Of a stretch of DNA of 64,000 nt, positions 21,633-62,980 are shown piece by piece. The notes below the pieces were generated by a model. That model saw only the letters and a list, made by a program, of their open reading frames with translations, was not told where the DNA came from and made no database searches. The first letter of the stretch is position 1. Each line of letters opens with the position of its first letter. Where the stretch lies: contig NC_079215.1 in NCBI RefSeq assembly GCF_029633865.1, positions 53,591,698-53,655,697 on the forward strand, written 5' to 3'. This DNA is from Lampris incognitus. Its lineage: Eukaryota; Chordata; Actinopteri; Lampriformes; Lampridae. Position numbers and translations under genes: made by a program.

Positions 21633-22115
21633 CCCAGATAGCAGACGTATTTGGGCCTAATCTGGGGCACTTTTTGTACTTACGGCTCAGTTACGGCACT
21701 GGCAACTGTTCTGTGGGCCAGACGTGGCCCAAATGTCATAAGCCAGGCCTGACTTGGGTTACGGCAAGTGTTGCGCGAGCCAGACATGGCCCAAATGTAA
21801 TGAACCGGGCTTGACTTGGGTTACAGCACATACTATGTGAGCCAGATGTGGCCCATATAATACTACGCGGTGCCAGATATAGGCCATATAATACTATGTG
21901 GTGCCAGATGTGGGCCATATAATACTATGTGGTGCCAGATGTGGGCCCATATAATACTATGTGGTGCCAGATGTGGGCCATATAAGGTGGCCCTGTGGCT
22001 GAGTTGAGGCAGCCACACTCACCCTGAGTCAACGCCGTCATCCAAGGCCAAATGTGAGCCGTAAGATAACTGCAGATGTGGGCCATGTTTGGGCCAAAGA
22101 CTCCTTGCTGTCTGG
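21633..22115. mobile_element. MITE with CCCAGATAGCA ends and an internal 34-bp tandem array
   Basis: It begins CCCAGATAGCAGACG and ends TTGCTGTCTGG. It shares TTTGGGCCTAATCTG, ACTTGGGTTACAGC and a GCCACACTCACCCTGAGTC-type 3' part with the copy at 25772. Here the segment TATGTGGTGCCAGATGTGGG is expanded to about five units (21831-21990). Confidence 0.7.
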
Positions 22116-24244
22116 CTTGTGTCTCTGTGTGTATGAGTGGCTCTCTGTTTGCGTGTCTGTCTCCGGAGTACAGAGAGCAAACTCTTGACAGCGAGACGCA
22201 AGGCAGGCGTCCTGTCTGTACTGACAGATCTAGAGATAACACAGCCCCCAGGATGCACCTCACACGCATACAGACACAAACATCCTGATACAAACACACA
22301 CACACACACACCTACGCACAAACACAGACACACACAAACACGCTCTCGCCGGCGCAGGCAAACAGATGCCTGTTTGAACAAAAACACCCCCCACACACAC
22401 ACACTCTTAAGCACACAGCTTAAAGCAAAAGGGCCCCGGGAGTCGGCGCAGATTGAAACGCCGCAGAAATTTCCCAGCACGACATCTTAAAAGGGAAGAC
22501 GAGCAGGCAACGCCGTATCCCCTGCCGCCGGTCTGCTGTTTATTCAAGCCTAATGCGCGTCTGTGCCGTTCGGTTTCCCGCCCTTTCAGACCCCGGCCCG
22601 CCCGCCCGCTTTAGCCGCGGCACAGCTCACCTGCGATCGCAGCGGGGCGGACGCAGCGCCACCCGTCTGCGCACACGTGTTCAGCAAATCAGGCTCACAC
22701 GTTCGGAGACCAAATAACTAAATAAATAAATAACTAAATGGGGACATGAATAAAACATCCACACTCGCGCTCACATTCCACATTCCGAATGAAGCAACGT
22801 ATTCATTGTACATGCTGTAAATAGATATCAACCGCATCTGTATGTATTCCCATGTTGTATTATACTGTACATTATATCGTACCCAGTAAATAAACCGTGT
22901 TACTGTTTTGTTGTTTACCTTAAAAAAAAAAGAAAAAAAAAAAAAGGCCTTTGTATCATGAGCGGAGGCGAGGCGTGAGGAGATGGATCGGGACGTCTGT
23001 GCCGAGCAACGTGTTACGGTTGCAGTGATTTACAACGCTACAGGTCTGCTCCTCCTTTGGTACCCGCGGTGTGTTGTAACTCCTCTTCACACGGCGGCCG
23101 CGGCGCAATGTATGCACACGCTGCTGTGTTTTACTGTTGCTGTCCTTTTTTTATACATTAAAGTCAAGCTGTGGATCAGTCCTTCCTTGTTTTGGTGTTT
23201 GTTTGTTTTTTTTTTAGACAATTGCACGAATCTGAATCCACACGCAATTAAATCACGTTTATAGGCAAGACATAACTATTTGTCTCGCATCTATGAGGTT
23301 GGGCGCTAATAAATGTTATGCCAAGGTGCACGTATGTGCGCGCGCGCTGTAAATATGTAGGCTATGTGTTTACGTTCAGCGCTCGTGCAGCGCCTCCCGT
23401 CGCCGAGGAAGCGCGATAGGGGGCGCGCGCGCGGGGGGAGGCGGGGTGTCGTATCGCGCCTCCGAAAGTTTCGGCGCGATTTATGAGGCGTTCATGGCTG
23501 AAGAATAGATTTTAATTAATTCTTTGAACTGGCGGAGGCTCAGAGGTAATATGGACCCTCATTATTCTGAAGTGTGTGTGCGCATGTGAGAGAGAGCGAG
23601 AGAGCGCGAGAGGGAGAGCGCGAGCAGGGGCAGCGCTGTGCATCCTCAGCCGTAAACACACCACGGGGAAAGCCTTAAATGAGTGAAACAAGTGCATGAG
23701 GAATACTCACCTTTTACAGACGCTCTAACCCGGAGCTCGTAGCCATTCACCGGGTTGCTTCACTCCGTTATTTATAGCAGCGGGGACACTAAATCACAAC
23801 CAGCTCTGACAAACGACTTGTGCTAGCAGTGAGTAATGACGCCGGTGACCTTGTCTCGCCGCCCGAGCGGCACCCGAGTCCATTAGGTCTGACAGCGGCA
23901 GGCGAGAAATGGAAAGTGTTGGGGATGCGGTTAGTCCCGCGGGTTTGTTAGGCGTCCAATTGTAGAAGTAAGCTGCGGGCCACGGCTCGTTTAGAAAGCA
24001 TGGCGGCCGAGCGCGTACGCAGAGATGCATGCGTACACGCATGGTGCCGTAGTCCATCCGGCACACCTAACGAGGCCGTTACCGCTAATGAAGGCCGATG
24101 GGGAATTTATCTGGCACGCGCCCGTTCAGGTACCGACACCCACTGCCACTTACAATTCCACGCGGGGAACGACCGATCCTCGCATCTCTCATCCAGCCAG
24201 AACCACAGCCCCGCGTCCCAGTGTAGGAACTGCTTTTGTTATTC
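22116..24244. other. Between the genes: no coding gene recognised; CpG-rich patches
   Basis: GC- and CpG-rich sequence lies at about 22560-22680 and 23330-23480. An AT-rich, unique-looking stretch at 23475-23570 follows the second. No exon with family similarity was found. Some frames are open but have no recognisable content. Confidence 0.4.
22860..22945 (+). promoter_or_regulatory. Possible distal 3' end: AATAAA followed by an A-rich tract
   Basis: TGTACAT-rich, 3'-UTR-like sequence is followed by GTAAATAAACC, a GTTTTGTTGTTT stretch and an A-rich tract (22922-22945). I noticed no earlier AATAAA between the klhl5 stop and about 22.7 kb. This could end a long klhl5 3' UTR, another transcript, or a retrocopy; the genomic A-tract makes the last plausible. 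Confidence 0.25.
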
Positions 24245-24254
24245 TTGTCGGGCA

Positions 24255-24598
24255 GGGCTTGGTCGGGCGTCCCTACAGACACAATTGGCTGTGTCTGCGG
24301 GTGGGAAGCCGGATGTGGGTATGTGTCCTGGTTACTGCACTAGCACCTCCTCTGGTCGGTCGGGGCACCCATTCGGGGGGGGGGGAACTGGGCGCTACGA
24401 CGCGCTACGCCCCCCTGGTGAAACTCCTCACTGTCAGGTGAAAAGAAGCGGCTGGCGACTCCACATGTATCGGAGGAGGCACGTGGTAGTCTGCAGCCCT
24501 CCCTGGGTTGGCAGAGGGGGTGGATCAGGGACCGGGACACCTCGAAGGAGTGGGGTAATTGGCCGGATACAACTGGGAAGAAAAGGGGGGAAAAGTCA
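24255..24598 (+). mobile_element. SINE-A copy lacking the tRNA-like head
   Basis: It starts at GGCTTGGTCGGGCGTCCCTA and runs through GTGAAACTCCTCACTGTCAG to GGGAAGAAAAGGGGGG. It is truncated at the 5' end. Confidence 0.75.
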
Positions 24599-24949
24599 AA
24601 AATAAAATAACATTCCCTTTACCATTTAAGTCGATATTTCCATGTCTCTTCAGCGTTGGAAGCATTTCAGGGCTTTCTGAGAGTGCCTATGGGTCCACAA
24701 ATCTTTGTTTTTGTGGTCATTCATTTTAAAAAGAACAGACTGGAGGGTGTATCCCAGCTTTTGAGACATCATGGTGCAGTTGAAAGTCATTCGGCGCATG
24801 TAGGCCTACTTATTATGAGACTTTTATTACATTTTCATCAATCTGTTATGTTGTAAGGTGCAAGATGATGCACCTTTCTCCTTATGTGTTTGTAATTCTC
24901 ACAGACAGAATTTCAAGGTACAACTGAAGTCGGGGCTGTGTCCTCTTTA

Positions 24950-25520
24950 ATGGTGTTGGTGTATAGTATAGTATCTGCTGTTTGCAGATGGTGTCTTTCT
25001 ACTGGCTGCAGATGAACAGCAGAAGGGTTTGCTGCCAGATGTGGTGCTGTTGGGATGAGGGTCAGACCCTTCAAATCCAAAGCCTTGTTCTCTCAGTTGG
25101 CCTGATTTCAGTTATGGTAGCAACAGGCTCCTGGCAGAGACCGAAGGAATAACATTGTGGATATTAAGTGTAAGAAATCAGGCTCACCATCTATGTTAGA
25201 GTAAGAGGTTCAGTTATCTTGAAGATTTTTGCAAAGAAAAACAAAAAACCCTACAGTTCTTCTATAAATTAAGAGGAGTCTGTTATGATCGTCCAGCCAT
25301 CTGACAAGGATGCCCCCTGGTGCCCCAGTGAAAGGCAATACTGGCTCCATCATATAAGCAGGCAATGTAAAGGGTAAACCAAGACCACTCTGAGGGGTCA
25401 CTGATTGGGAATACTGTGGGATTCTCCAGAAGGAACTGGAGGAATATGGTGTGCAAAGGGACGTTGCCTCTTGGATCCTGACTGAGATCAGTAGCAATAA
25501 AAGTTGACTACGGCCCCTGA
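24950..25520 (+). pseudogene. Badly decayed LINE reverse transcriptase remnant
   Basis: TTTGCAGATGGTGTCTTTCT resembles an F-ADDV-L reverse transcriptase box with the first D damaged. Further on, CTGACAAGGATGCCCCCTGG (LTRMPPG) and KELEEYGVQRDVASW recall LINE C-terminal ends. Many stops and shifts. Family not assignable by eye. Confidence 0.35.
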
Positions 25521-25771
25521 GAAAAGTCAGACACCATAATGATGGGAAATGCCATAAAACAGCTTTACCATGCCAAAGTCATAGACTAATTCCCATCAAG
25601 CTATGTGGCCTTCCTATTGCCAGACCTGTTTTTGTTTTTGTTTTTTACAGTAAATTAGGAATGGAGAGTGTGAGTCATCATACAATTCTGAATGAATAGT
25701 TTGGGCTGTGTAAATCAAATGAGCATGCTTGTATATTTAAATATTAGGGGTCTATCTTTGAGAGGTACCAA

Positions 25772-26135
25772 CCCAGATAGCAGACACATTTGGGCCTAAT
25801 CTGTGGCACTTTTGGTACTTACAGCTCAGTTACGGCCCTGGCAACTGTTGTGTGGGCCAGATGTGGCCCAAATGTCATAAGCCGGGCCTGACTTGGGTTA
25901 CAGCAAGTGTTGTGTGGGCCAGACATGGCCCAAATGTAATGAACCGGGCTTGACTTGGGTTACAGCACATACTATGTGGGCCAGATGTGGGCCATATAAG
26001 GTGGACCTGACCTGTGGCTGAGTTGAGGCAGCCACACTCACCCTGAGTCTACGCCATCATTCAAGGCCAAATGTGGCCTGTAAGATAACCGCAGATGTGG
26101 GCCATACTGGAGCCAAACATTCTTTGCTATCTGGG
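25772..26135. mobile_element. MITE, second copy, CCCAGATAGCA / TGCTATCTGGG ends
   Basis: A 364-bp copy with near-perfect 11-bp terminal inverted repeats. It has a single GCCAGATGTGGGCCATATAA unit where the 21.6-kb copy has about five, so the array there expanded after the copies separated. Confidence 0.75.
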
Positions 26136-26990
26136 AAATGTATCTGGTTCCTCTGTACGCTGATGTTTGGAGACCTGGCACATAGCCTGCCATCAAGAGT
26201 ATGTCATTTAATTATGCAGCTCTCCAGACGTCATCCTGTACTGACTCTTCAGGGAGGCTAACCATTGATGGTCCCAAGGTTGTGGGGTTTCAGAACTGCC
26301 TTTCGTGGTGTCCTCTCGATGGAAGTGATGTTGCTAGTCATTATGTTTCCATGTCAGCATGCATCTTGAAGACAAACTGGCTGGTGAACACCTGCCATCA
26401 TTGGCAGACCGCACTGAAACACATTCAAGTTAAATATATCTGTCCCAATTCTCAGAAAGGGCTTCCAGCTGCAAAATCCTTGTTTTTATATTTGTGGAGG
26501 AATAATCGCAAGAGCAGACGCGATTGGTGACCCCCTGAAATACTTGCCGTCCTCAAAGTGGCATCAAACCGCAGGGTCAGCTAAAGAGCAGCACCCCTAT
26601 AGAGCTGGTAAGGGCTTGAGTGTGTCTGTCGAGGACATTTTATCAGGACTGATGATTGCAAGGACTGAACCTTGGCCCTCTGATTGAAGGACAGTCTCGA
26701 CTCACAGTGTCACCTTGCCACCGTAATACATTACATAAGCAACCAATGACCTATGTCCTCTAATGGCTGACATTCACTCCGTCCTTACCCATACCAGGAT
26801 TTATACTGAACTGGGGTTAAAAAAAGAAACTCTTATTCCCTTCCTTTACCCTGAGCTTTGACCTTATCCTGCTCCAATAACACTCATCACCCCACTTTTT
26901 TTCCCTTCTTTTTTATTATTATAATTATTATTATCACCACTCTTTTTATTTTGCTTGTTTTTGTGTAATGTGCAGTGCATTTCTTTTTCA
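26136..26990. other. Between the genes, nothing recognised
   Basis: Open frames exist near 26200-26530, but none has recognisable domain content, splice context or start environment. Confidence 0.35.
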
Positions 26991-27002
26991 TATACAAAAT
27001 CC

Positions 27003-27130
27003 TTCCATCCATCCATTATCCAAACCGCTTATCCTGCTCACAGGGTCGCGGGGATGCTGGAGCCTGTCCCAGCAGTCATTGGGCGGCAAGCGGGGAGACA
27101 CCCTGGCCAGGCCGCCAGGCCATCACAGGG
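27003..27130 (-). mobile_element. SINE-B 3'-end fragment
   Basis: CATCCATTATCCAAACCGCT, CAGCAGTCATTGGGCGGCA and GGAGACACCCTGG are the reversed SINE-B tail. A shorter, older fragment lies at 27495-27600. Confidence 0.65.
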
Positions 27131-27494
27131 ATTCATATACAAAATGTGTTTAATAAATAACGTTTAATTGACTGAGTGGGGTTGCCTTAAGATTTGAGAT
27201 TGGGATTCAAGTCTTAGAGGTTGGATAAACTGAAGATTGCAATTGTCTCCTTTCTGGAAAATAGTATAAACAATGTGAAAAAAATTGGACTCTCATATAA
27301 AAGTTGTGATACGTAATTTTGACTGACATAAGTTTGCTTGCAGATCGTTTCCCCCAGAGCTATTAATTCAGAACTGCCCATTTCTGCTCCTTAGTGGCCA
27401 TAATGCAGAACTACACGCCAGCATTAATGGCTCGAGGAGGTGTGAGCTTCTTATGACCCTTTTTTGAGACATATTCTTGTGCTTATAGTTACCT

Positions 27495-27600
27495 CCACCC
27501 ATCCATTAGCCAAACCGCTCACCCTGACCCAGGGTCGCGTGGAAGGTGGAGCCCATCCCAGCAGTCATTGCGCCGCAGTCGGGGAGACACCCTGGACACC
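27495..27600 (-). mobile_element. SINE-B 3'-end fragment, degraded
   Basis: CCATCCATTAGCCAAACCGC and CAGTCATTGCGCCGCAG match the SINE-B tail with several changes. Confidence 0.5.
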
Positions 27601-28869
27601 AAATAAATATTTCGTGCTAATTAAGATGGAGCAAGCTTAACATTTTTAATAAAAATTTGTATAGTGTGAAATCCTTTATTGCTCAATCAATTTATTTTTC
27701 CTCATAAATCTCAAAGGACCATTGCTGGTACACACTGACCACCCCCCCAATTCACCATATTTGTTTATTCCTATCAAACGGGGGGGGGGGGCATTCTAAA
27801 TTACATTTCAAATGCCCTGTAAGGAAAAGAAAAAAGGTTCATGCTGTTATTGTTTAATTTTTTTTGTGTTTGTTTTTGTTATCATGAAATAAGAAACGTT
27901 TGACGAGGCGTTCAGTTGAAAAGCCCAGCTGAGACGGAGGGCAGGTAGAATCAATAAGGCAATATCGGCGATTGTTTCCTGGGTCCAGCAAGCTGTGGAT
28001 GCTGTCCAAATTCATCTTTCTTTCATCGCTCAAGTGAGAACCTGCGGGGTGAATATTAAACAGGGTGGAGCAATTCCTTTGTCCAAATGGCAAAGTTACA
28101 GCTGCAATTTACCCAGTTTGCTTCGGGGTACAGTTTATGATTTTATCAATAACCAGCCAACTGGTGTAACAGGAGCGACGTGGCGTCAGCCCACACTGCC
28201 ACCTCCCCATTCCTGCATACTGAATGTGTTGGGCCTGCTGTCACGAAACCTGCTTGATTGTTTTGGTTGCTGGGTTGCTATCTCTATTTAGCTGACAGAA
28301 TGCCTTATATATATATATATATATATGAGTTGGGGAGAAAAGGGGTGGAAATTTAAAAAAAAAGGATCAAAAAGTAGTTACAGCAATCCATTCATTTTTT
28401 TATATAGAACTACATCAACATTGCAGTAGTACAGCATAACATTGTTCATTACCGTCTGAGCTACTTGATTTAATGCACCTCCTCCCTCCCACCCACCCAC
28501 CCACCCCCACCCCCTCCAGCAAAGACCATGTCTACACCTGCAGGTCAGCTAAGTCCTGCAGGGAGCTCATGAAAAGCACAGCGAGGAAAAGTGCCCTGAA
28601 GGCTGGCATCTCTCCTGGGGTCCCGCAGACTCTGTAAACACCTCGAACAGATGCAAAAGTGCCTTGAGGTGATCCAGGCAATAAAGGTTGCTGGCTCTGC
28701 ATTTTTAACCCAGGAAAAAGAAAAAAAATCTTTTCACCAATTATCAACACACTTCCTGTTCCACACACGCTTGCCAGCAAAATTACCTTGCGTCAGAAAG
28801 GATGCTTTTTCTTGAGATTTTACTCTCTGGCCTGATATTCTCATCCAATGCAAAAGCCCATGCCATAAA

Positions 28870-29037
28870 AGTGATTTGGTAACCTTATGGGGTACCAGTG
28901 TACAGAAGCCTAATGCATTCACTTGAGAAAAAATTATGTTTGCCCTGTTTATCTGAATGTTGATTTGGTAACCTTGCTACCAATGAACAGAAGCATAATT
29001 TATTCAGTTGAGAAAAAATATGTGTGCCGCATTTTCC
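28870..29037. repeat. Diverged 91-bp tandem duplication
   Basis: GATTTGGTAACCTT occurs at about 28872 and 28963. Both copies continue with ACAGAAGC-TAAT--ATTCA-TTGAGAAAAAAT and a TTTGCC/GTGCC run. The second copy abuts the SINE-A pair. Confidence 0.65.
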
Positions 29038-29392
29038 CACTCTTCTGAGCCGTCCCGATCGCTGCTCCAACCCCCTTCCGCTGTGAGCCGAGGAGGCCTG
29101 CAGACTACCACATGCTTCCTCCGACACATGTGGAGTCGCCAGCCGCTTCTTTTCACCTGACAGTGAGGAGCTTCGCCACGCTATTCCCCCCAGTCCCCCC
29201 CCCCAAAACAGATGCTCCAACCGACCAGAAGAGGCGCTAGTGCAGCGACCAGGACACATACCCACATCCGGCTTCCCACCCGCAGACACAGCCAATTGTG
29301 CAGTTGTGTCTGCAGGGAGGCCCGACCAAGTAACATAGGGATTCGAACTGGCGAGCCCCATGTTGGTGGCCAAGGGTAGACTGCTACGCTAC
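29030..29392 (-). mobile_element. SINE-A copy
   Basis: Reversed SINE-A from TTTTCCCACTCTTCTGAGCC to a CTACGCTACC head. The middle has a short deletion around the TTCGCCACGC junction. Confidence 0.75.
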
Positions 29393-29775
29393 CTTCCCCC
29401 CTTTATTTCCTCCCCAATTGCACTTGGCCAATTAGTACCCCACTCTCTGCACCACCCCCTCTGCCGAGCCAGGGAGGGCTGCAGACTACCACATGCCTCC
29501 TCCTATACATGTGGACTCGCCAACCGCTTCTTTTTACCTGACAGTGAGGAGTTTCGCCAGGGGAGTCGCACGTGGGAGGATCACACTGTTCCCACCAGAG
29601 GAGGCGCTAGTCCAGCGACCAGGACACAAACCCACATCTGGCTTCCCACCTGCAGACACGGCCAATCGTGTCTGTAGGGACGCCCGAATCAAGCCGGAAG
29701 TAACACAGGGATTCGAACCGGCGATCCCCGTGTTGGTAGGCAACGGAATAGACCGCCACACCACCCGTGGTTTTT
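29393..29775 (-). mobile_element. SINE-A copy directly abutting another
   Basis: Reversed SINE-A starting TTCCCCCCTTTATTTCCTCC and ending AATAGACCGCCACACCACCC, in head-to-tail contact with the copy at 29030. One probably inserted into the A-rich end of the other. Confidence 0.75.
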
Positions 29776-30651
29776 AAAGAGAATACAAGTAGTGATATAC
29801 AGTAATCCCCAGATTCAGCTGTGTATGTTTCAAGTGTCAAAGGACCCCACATATAGTTGTAACAAAACACACAACCAATACTTCTATGAGCAGGTTGCTC
29901 AAGAAGTACAAAGATGTTGGATTGCAGTCTCACTCTTTTTTATCTGGGGGGGGAAAATGGGCTGGCTGTTGCTGGCTTGTTGCGCCATTCTAGTTTATTT
30001 TTGAATGTGCTTTATTGATATTCTATGGTGGGGGGTCTCAGTTCTTCCTCTGATTTGAGAGCAGAGCCACACAGCTAGTGTGGACCCCTGGAGGTGCTTA
30101 GGGTTAAGGTATGTTGGGTATAAGGTGGATAAAGGATCACCCACCTCTATCCACTTTTCAAACCACGCGGCTGTCTAGCACCCTCCCAGAGCCTTTGGAT
30201 GATTGCTTAGGGATGCTGTTATAACGTGTGCAAGGTAAAGCCATATCTCCTCTAAAGAACTGATAAAAAAAAAAGTATAATGAAATGTTGTGCCTCAGCT
30301 AAATGACGCCAAAAAGCTCTCTGTAAGGATTCTCAACTCTTCCTTGGTTACGGGTGTTGTTTGTGTTGCAAAACAGCAAACCGACTTTACTCTTCCTCGT
30401 ATCTTTTCTGAGGTGCACCAGCGGGTATAAATTCCCCTCTCTCACTGCACCGGCAAAACTGATGCAAAATCTCATTGAAATTTTTCACTTAATGCTTGTT
30501 ATTGCCAATCACTTTTCCTCTGTCACAACTCGATTTCCTTTCATTTTTCTCTTGTTTTGGTTCACTATGAATTAATTCCCCACTTATCCATTTACCGGGT
30601 TGGTCATAGAGAGACATTTGGCTTTACAATCACCCCTTTTCATCATCTGGC

Positions 30652-30900
30652 AGGCTGTACCCAGCTCCCACCCTGCCAAACACTAGTCCTCCGGTGTTAC
30701 GTAGTGAAGCTGAACAACTGCCGCATCCCTTGCTGGAGGGGCAGCACAGCCAGATCCTCCACGCCATCACAGCAGACGAGTTCACTCTCTATGAGCCGGA
30801 AAATTACTCCATAATATTGCCACAGCAAGGCATCTGGGATGAGCAATGGGCATGGGCCGCAGACATTAGGGGACAGAGGGGGGAGGGAAGAAGCAGAGCA
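30652..30900 (+). other. Unassigned exon-like open frame
   Basis: After a good pyrimidine-rich acceptor (..CATCTGGCAG at 30653), one frame reads LYPAPTLPNTSPPVL, then SEAEQLPHPLLEGQHSQILH and AITADEFTLYEPENYS without stops for about 90 codons. The composition looks protein-like, but I do not recognise it. It could be a lone exon, an old retrocopy piece or chance. Confidence 0.25.
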
Positions 30901-31719
30901 CACACCAAAAAAAGATGCATCAAAATTCCCATTACCTCTGGAACTAACCAAAGACATGGTGCCCAGCCACACGAAGTCTTGTTTTGTCATCAGGCGGTCC
31001 CTTTGAGAGACCTCCTGTCACAGTTACCCATCGTCTCATTTCTAATGTATTGTAACATCAAAAACAAACACCCGCCAGCAAGCCCCCACAGGCTGAAGAG
31101 AGGAGGCTTTTCTTTCTCTTGGCGTTATGAGACAACATGATGCACATCAAAAGGAGACGCAAATTTAAAACTCTCTTTGATTCATCCAAAGGCATGGATT
31201 AAAAAAATATTCCTTGGCATTCTAGAAAAATATTTGTGTGGTTAAACTCTGAAAAGACAGCATTGCTTATACATTATAGTCTCTGCATACCAAATTGCCA
31301 AACGGAGCTATGCTGAGGTCATTTCACACAATTCAAGAGAAAAAATGTATGTATTGCAAATGTACTTGCTGGTGGTGCGTGTTGGTTTGATTTTTGCCAG
31401 CGGGTGTAGTGGACAGAACTTAAATTTGGAAATCAGGAGGTTCCCAATCATCAAGTAATAGGCCTTTAAATGTCAACTGTTGATTTTAGATTTTAACGTG
31501 TGACTTTAGTTTAAATTTAAGCTTATTCTTCTCCGGCCTGTGTACACTGTGAATTTTAGCTTACTTTTAGTTATTTTGGCTTTAATCTCTCAGGTTGGGC
31601 TGTAAATACTGTAATTTTATAATTCTATGGGGGTTTTGTTTGTTAATTTTTATATATATATATTTTTTTTAGTTTCAACTTAACCTGTTGAAAGATGAAA
31701 CCATTCCTTTAAGGGCAGG

Positions 31720-32235
31720 TGGATGAGTGCTGCAGTATGATCCTTTCCGCTGTGTCCTCTTTTACATTCTTCTCCTGGATCGCCACCTTGTCATGGTGGA
31801 GAAGCTTGCGTGTACCAATGATCCTAAGAGCTATGCCGTTCGGAGCTTTGCTCCTGGTAGGGTCACCCAAGGCGGACAGGTCAAGGGGGAGGTCCCAGAC
31901 GAAGTGCAATCCAACAAAGATCCAACGAAGACCTCAACAGCAGAACTGGCAGAAGATGTCTCCAGGTCACAACGGCAGTCAAGGCGGATGAAGGCTGCAA
32001 CAGAGGGTGGTCCCCAATCGTCTTGGTTCTCCATGCCATTGGACTCTGGCCACCCCCTGCCAAGGACCGTGTGGTGGCTGCAGGTGCATCAGCCACTCCA
32101 CGTAAAAAGCTGTCACGTGCAGGTGTCCTCCCATTTATGTGGCTCCAGGATCGGCCTGTACGCCCACCTGAGGACCCAGAGGGACCCAGAGGGACCCAGA
32201 GGGAGGATGATCATACTCGACCCCAAGTGACCGCT
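31720..32235 (+). mobile_element. Probable LINE-derived fragment
   Basis: CGCCACCTTGTCATGGTGGA and AATGATCCTAAGAGCTATGC, then CTGGTAGGGTCACCCAAGGC, resemble a fragment I have seen repeated in fish genomes, probably a LINE 5' part. GGGACCCAGA is tandemly repeated near 32176-32202. Family not confirmed. Confidence 0.35.
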
Positions 32236-33039
<804 letters not shown>

Positions 33040-33202
33040 AGACGTCGTGATGGTTTGGGCACATCTCATTGGATAACGACTGTTGCTATGACATCGCTTG
33101 GGCTTCTTCAGACGCTCAGGAGTGAAGCATTCTGGGATACGCACAACTGTTGCTGTGAAGATGTTCGCTGAAAGGCGAGATTAAACATATTTTTTTTTTA
33201 AA
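33040..33202 (+). promoter_or_regulatory. Candidate wdr19 promoter and 5' UTR with X-box-like motifs
   Basis: This region directly precedes the wdr19 start codon. It holds an inverted CCAAT (ATTGG at 33069-33073), GTTGCTATGACA (33082-33093), a GCATTCTGGGATAC segment whose reverse complement resembles a ZNF143-type CCCAGAATGC core, and GTTGCTGTGAAGAT (33149-33162). The last fits the RFX X-box pattern RYYNYY-N1-3-RRNRAC with one mismatch; the first matches only one half-site well. RFX control of intraflagellar transport genes is established in other animals. Use here is inferred. Confidence 0.4.
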
Positions 33203-62290
<29,088 letters not shown>

Positions 62291-62980
62291 TATAAAAGAA
62301 CAAGCACACCAATATTAATACATGTAAAGCAATACTTTTGGGCGACAAGCTATGTAAAAATTTAAATGTATAACCATGGAAGTAATGTATATAATTTTGT
62401 ATGTTGAGAAAATACTTAGTTGGACAACGGAGGTGATCTTAGAGATTCATTGTAAAATATATTGAACAGACGTGAATTATATTTTTTTAAAATGTCTGTA
62501 AAAGATGAAAAAATTAAACATGATACCATCCCTCCACTTTGTTCTAATTTAAAATGTAATTTGTCACTTGGTGTGTTTTTTTTTGTTTTTTTTTAATGCA
62601 AGAAAATGACACCAGATAACTTTGCAAATCTTTTCTTTATAACCAAGCTTTGGCTAAGTTAACACTGCGGGTCTTGATGCCCAGTTTTGAATTTTGTTTT
62701 TTTTTTGGTCATATCCGATTGACTGTCTGTTTACATCTACTTTCAGAAGTGATCCGTATCCGACTCCTGTGCCTCCACCATAATGCTTCGGTTTATTCTT
62801 CTTATATGGGTTTGGTCCCCGGTGTGGAAGTAAACAATCATATGTGTACATGTCATTGAAAATGCTACAAGAATGTGAGTGTTGCATTTTGAATGGTGTG
62901 CAATTCACAAAGACCTGAAAATTTCAATCTGTGTCATTGGCCGATATCAGATTCCTATCTGATTTATTTCCATATGTGAA
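62291..62980. other. wdr19 3' UTR and flank
   Basis: AT-rich sequence containing the ATTAAA at 62513. No further gene recognised before the RTE fragment. Confidence 0.5.
62513..62518 (+). promoter_or_regulatory. Candidate wdr19 polyadenylation signal ATTAAA
   Basis: ATTAAA lies 223 nt after the stop codon in AT-rich sequence and is followed within about 60 nt by a GT/T-rich stretch (GTGTGTTTTTTTTTG). This fits a short wdr19 3' UTR. No canonical AATAAA is nearer. Confidence 0.45.

Noticed and set aside
22076-22490. Coding potential in frames at 22076-22490
   Set aside because: Frames arise from the MITE end and CA-rich sequence, with no family similarity.
25210-25497. 95-codon minus-strand frame
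   Set aside because: It is antisense to a decayed LINE remnant, and its peptide has no recognisable domain.
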